Assembly (NCBI RefSeq): GCF_014212055.1
Contig: NZ_JACJVO010000032.1
Span: 1-64,000 of the forward strand
DNA: 64,000 nucleotides
DNA from: Cohnella zeiphila
Lineage (GTDB): Bacteria > Bacillota > Bacilli > Paenibacillales > Paenibacillaceae
Direction: 5' to 3'
Shown in pieces: positions 61,891 through 64,000 of the stretch; positions within the stretch are counted from its first letter, which is position 1, and each line of letters opens with the position of its first letter. The notes below the pieces were generated by a model. That model made no database searches and had not been told where the DNA came from. It was given only the letters and a program-made list of their open reading frames with translations. The position numbers were made by a program, and so were the translations under genes.

Positions 61891-62280
61891 ATGATGAAGA
61901 ATACTCTACTAATAAGCACGATTGCATTTTTAATCGTCATTGTTGGTTATATCTTCGTTGGTGTTTGGATTGTCAAAGATACTAGACAGATTGTAGAGAA
62001 CGGTATGAGAAATGGTTCAAATTATGTTGGCTATATGACAGAGAACACGTATGCCAAATTAAATCCGGCCAAAAGAGGAATCACCAACTACGAATCGGTA
62101 TACAATCCGGAAAACCACTTGTATCAACATATACGTCCATGGCATTTGTTTTTTATCGCCAGAGTTTCACTCCATAACTACTATCGAAGCGGGATCACAG
62201 GCTTTAACGAGAATGTTGTTTTAAAGCTAAAATTACAGGACGGAAGATGGGTCGCAACGGATGCTAGAATAAAGCCATAA
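61891..62280 (+). CDS. Hypothetical membrane-anchored protein
   Basis: This 129-residue protein has one N-terminal membrane helix (LLISTIAFLIVIVGYIFVGV) and a soluble part with no recognised domain. AAGGAGG precedes the ATG, so it is probably expressed. It follows the phosphoesterase by 41 bases. Confidence 0.6.
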   Translation: MMKNTLLISTIAFLIVIVGYIFVGVWIVKDTRQIVENGMRNGSNYVGYMTENTYAKLNPAKRGITNYESVYNPENHLYQHIRPWHLFFIARVSLHNYYRSGITGFNENVVLKLKLQDGRWVATDARIKP

Positions 62281-62304
62281 ATATCTGGCGTCGGAGGGAG
62301 AAGC

Positions 62305-62781
62305 TTGGAATACCAACTGCCTAAACAATGCATATCGGTCTCGGCTCTCGTCACCAATGAGCTCGGAGAGGCGTTGCTCTTGAAAACGCATGGGCGTTCG
62401 GATACCTGGGAAATGCCGGGCGGCAATGTTGAATTGGGGGAACCTCTGGATCAAGCCGTTTGCAGAGAGTTCCTGGAGGAGACGGGCATCGTCATTAAGC
62501 CGATCGGGATCACAGGCGTCTACATGAATACGACAAAGCAAGTCTTGTCTGTATGCTTCAGAGCTCAATACATAAGCGGAGAAATCAAAATCCAAGAAGA
62601 CGAGATCCTCGAAGCCAGGTACATCAAAATCGATGAATCCAACATTGGGGAGTATGTAACGAGACCGCAGCAGAGATCCAGATTGCTGGACGCGATGAAT
62701 GCAAAGTGCTTGGTGCCTTTTGAAGCCTGGGAAACGAACCCCGATTATAAGCTGCTGCACCGACTGGGAGTTGGGCCATGA
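62305..62781 (+). CDS. NUDIX hydrolase
   Basis: The 158-residue protein carries a complete Nudix box, GGNVELGEPLDQAVCREFLEETGI near residue 38, with the REFLEE metal ligands. It hydrolyses a nucleoside-diphosphate-linked compound. TTG at 62305 follows GGAGGGAG. Its stop codon overlaps the start of the next, frameshifted NUDIX gene (ATGA), so the two were once coupled. Confidence 0.9.
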   Translation: MEYQLPKQCISVSALVTNELGEALLLKTHGRSDTWEMPGGNVELGEPLDQAVCREFLEETGIVIKPIGITGVYMNTTKQVLSVCFRAQYISGEIKIQEDEILEARYIKIDESNIGEYVTRPQQRSRLLDAMNAKCLVPFEAWETNPDYKLLHRLGVGP

Positions 62782-63532
62782 ACGTAAAACCGATTCCTGA
62801 GAACATATCTGTAACTGTCGATCGTGAAGAATTCCTCCTTCCAGCCAGCCTTCAAGAATCGATTAATGCCTACTGGACGCTTTGATAATAGAAAAACCAG
62901 CCCTTATTCGAGGCGACATTTACTCCATTAAACAGATGAGCTTGTCCGAAGAGGAATTGAAGGTCACGCTGCAAAAAACGGACTATGCGCACTTCATGTT
63001 CTCCAAGCAGCTTAGCGAAGATCATCCGTATAGGTGCCGCGGAGTGGTTGCGAACGGAGTTTTCCTTACCAAGGATGGGTACTTCGTAATCGGAGAGATG
63101 AACGCCCATACCTCCACTCCCGGAAGGCTGCAGTTTGTCGCGGGAGGGGTTGAGCAGAGCGATTTTCAAGGGGACGTTGTCAATATGTTCGCCAGCTTGC
63201 TTAGGGAATCGCAAGAGGAAGCAGGAATCGGTCTGACCGACCCGAATCTGGTATCCAGGGTTACGCCTAAGTACATGGTGCAGTGGCAAGCTATCGCTCT
63301 CGTATACCTTATCGAGCTAGCGATTGATTCTAATCAATTAAAGTTGCATTATCGTCATTTCGAGAACGAACTCCTTCGTCAGAAGATCATCCCCGAATTC
63401 GCGTCCCTTGTCTTTGTGCACGCCAATCATGTATCCGCATTCCTGAGGGAGGATCCAAGATGGAAACTCGACTTCCTCCCCAAGGTTTTGGAAGATCTAA
63501 CTAAAGAACTGAATTTTCCTAATGACGATTGA
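62778..63532 (+). pseudogene. Second NUDIX-fold protein split by a frameshift
   Basis: The ATG at 62778 overlaps the previous stop and opens a 35-residue frame (ENISVTVDREEFLLPASLQE, then SINAYWTL) that ends at 62885. The main frame of 216 residues resumes at 62882 with IIEKPALIRGDIYSIKQM. Family members normally read straight through ...AYW...RGD..., so a single-base loss near 62881 has split the gene. The Nudix-like box is GGVEQSDFQGDVVNMFASLL, then RESQEEAG. No ribosome site precedes the internal TTG. It could instead be a sequencing error. Confidence 0.6.
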
Positions 63533-63676
63533 AAATGAGATTGTAAAAGCCACTGGAGCGGCACTCTTATGTTAAAATGATCGAAAAGCGAGCATCCCCG
63601 GCGGAACGGTGGACCTGTGTAACGGAAGGCATTCCGCCGACTGCCGCCTCTTCAAAGCTGCGGGGAGGTTGATGGT

Positions 63677-64000
63677 ATGAAGAAGACTGTCGTGGTCGTT
63701 GACGACAAGCCGCTCATTCTGCGATCCATCGTTCAGACCGTCGACTGGAACCGTCTCAACTGCACCGTGGTGGGACAGGCTGCGGACGGGATTGAGGGCA
63801 AGAGGGTCATCCTCGACAAGCAGCCGGACATTCTGATTACGGACATCAAGATGCCGGGCCTCAGCGGCCTTGATCTGGCCGAATGCATGCACCGGACGCT
63901 TCCGAGGTCGAAGACGATCCTCATTACGGGCTACCAGGAATTCGAATTCGCCAAACAGGCGGTTCGGCTCGGGGTCTGCGACATCGTCGTCAAGCCGGTG
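63677..64000 (+). CDS. Response regulator (start only; runs off the window)
   Basis: The last 324 bases encode the N-terminal 108 residues of a receiver domain: VVVVDDKPLILRSIV with the acidic pair at D9-D10, the phospho-acceptor Asp in ILITDIKMPGLSG near 55, and the switch lysine in VVKPV. GGGGAGG precedes the ATG. It resembles the YesN type encoded at 20807, so an AraC domain may follow beyond the window. Confidence 0.88.
   Translation, partial: MKKTVVVVDDKPLILRSIVQTVDWNRLNCTVVGQAADGIEGKRVILDKQPDILITDIKMPGLSGLDLAECMHRTLPRSKTILITGYQEFEFAKQAVRLGVCDIVVKPV

Overview
The window looks like chromosome from a GC-rich, spore-forming Firmicute of the Paenibacillaceae (Paenibacillus or Cohnella type). 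The reasons are LplB/YtcP-type sugar permeases with large solute-binding lipoproteins, YesM/YesN-type two-component pairs, membrane-anchored AraC sensors, yerC, a dgkB-rlmD gene order known from Bacillus, and a Spo0E-like protein. No rRNA, tRNA, CRISPR array or complete integrase gene was seen.

Layout. (1) 0.1-9.7 kb: a mannoside-utilisation locus with a GH125 exo-alpha-mannosidase on the minus strand, a divergent permease-permease-binding lipoprotein-GH130 phosphorylase operon, a RibD/DHFR-like reductase and a transmembrane AraC-type sensor. (2) 10.1-14.9 kb: core genes, namely a YqfQ-like Arg-rich protein, yerC, a CbiX-type chelatase, dgkB and rlmD. (3) 15.1-32.6 kb: a second carbohydrate/acid locus. 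A sensor kinase and response regulator sit between two outward-facing operons, RraA plus amidohydrolase on the left and ABC importer, PIG-L deacetylase, enolase-superfamily enzyme, MDR dehydrogenase and GH-A glycosidase on the right. Both operons carry the same roughly 41-bp element immediately upstream of a -35/-10 pair, so they probably form one regulon. A decayed AraC sensor and a secreted beta-helix protein lie to the left. (4) 32.6-36.2 kb: an AT-rich junction zone with gene fragments, a ketopantoate reductase-like gene, a TetR regulator, an Abi-family fragment and a second, truncated copy of the 3' third of rlmD. A third, 28-bp copy of the rlmD 3' end lies at 32.8 kb.

(5) 36.8-52.8 kb: an AT-rich defence island. 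It holds a five-gene operon of MutL/MORC-like ATPase, Z1 helicase, PD-(D/E)XK (DUF4420-like) nuclease, AIPR protein and cytosine-C5 methyltransferase, which matches the architecture called Mza. A Vsr endonuclease follows, then remnants of a group II intron, a DDE transposase and an IS3 transposase, an HNH endonuclease with a PUA-like front half, a PD-(D/E)XK-SF1 helicase fusion resembling Nhi, and an XRE regulator.

(6) 52.9-64 kb: a Spo0E-like protein, an alpha/beta hydrolase, a divergent aldo/keto reductase-TetR pair with three direct repeats between them, and a tightly packed four-gene operon (Lgt-like membrane protein, flavin monooxygenase-like protein, PLP-fold enzyme, small membrane protein) whose function I cannot name. 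After it come two decayed phosphoesterase copies, a frameshifted membrane protein, two NUDIX proteins (one frameshifted) and the start of another response regulator.

The three rlmD 3' ends suggest that the right side of rlmD has been an insertion or recombination hotspot and that regions 3 to 5 were acquired in steps.
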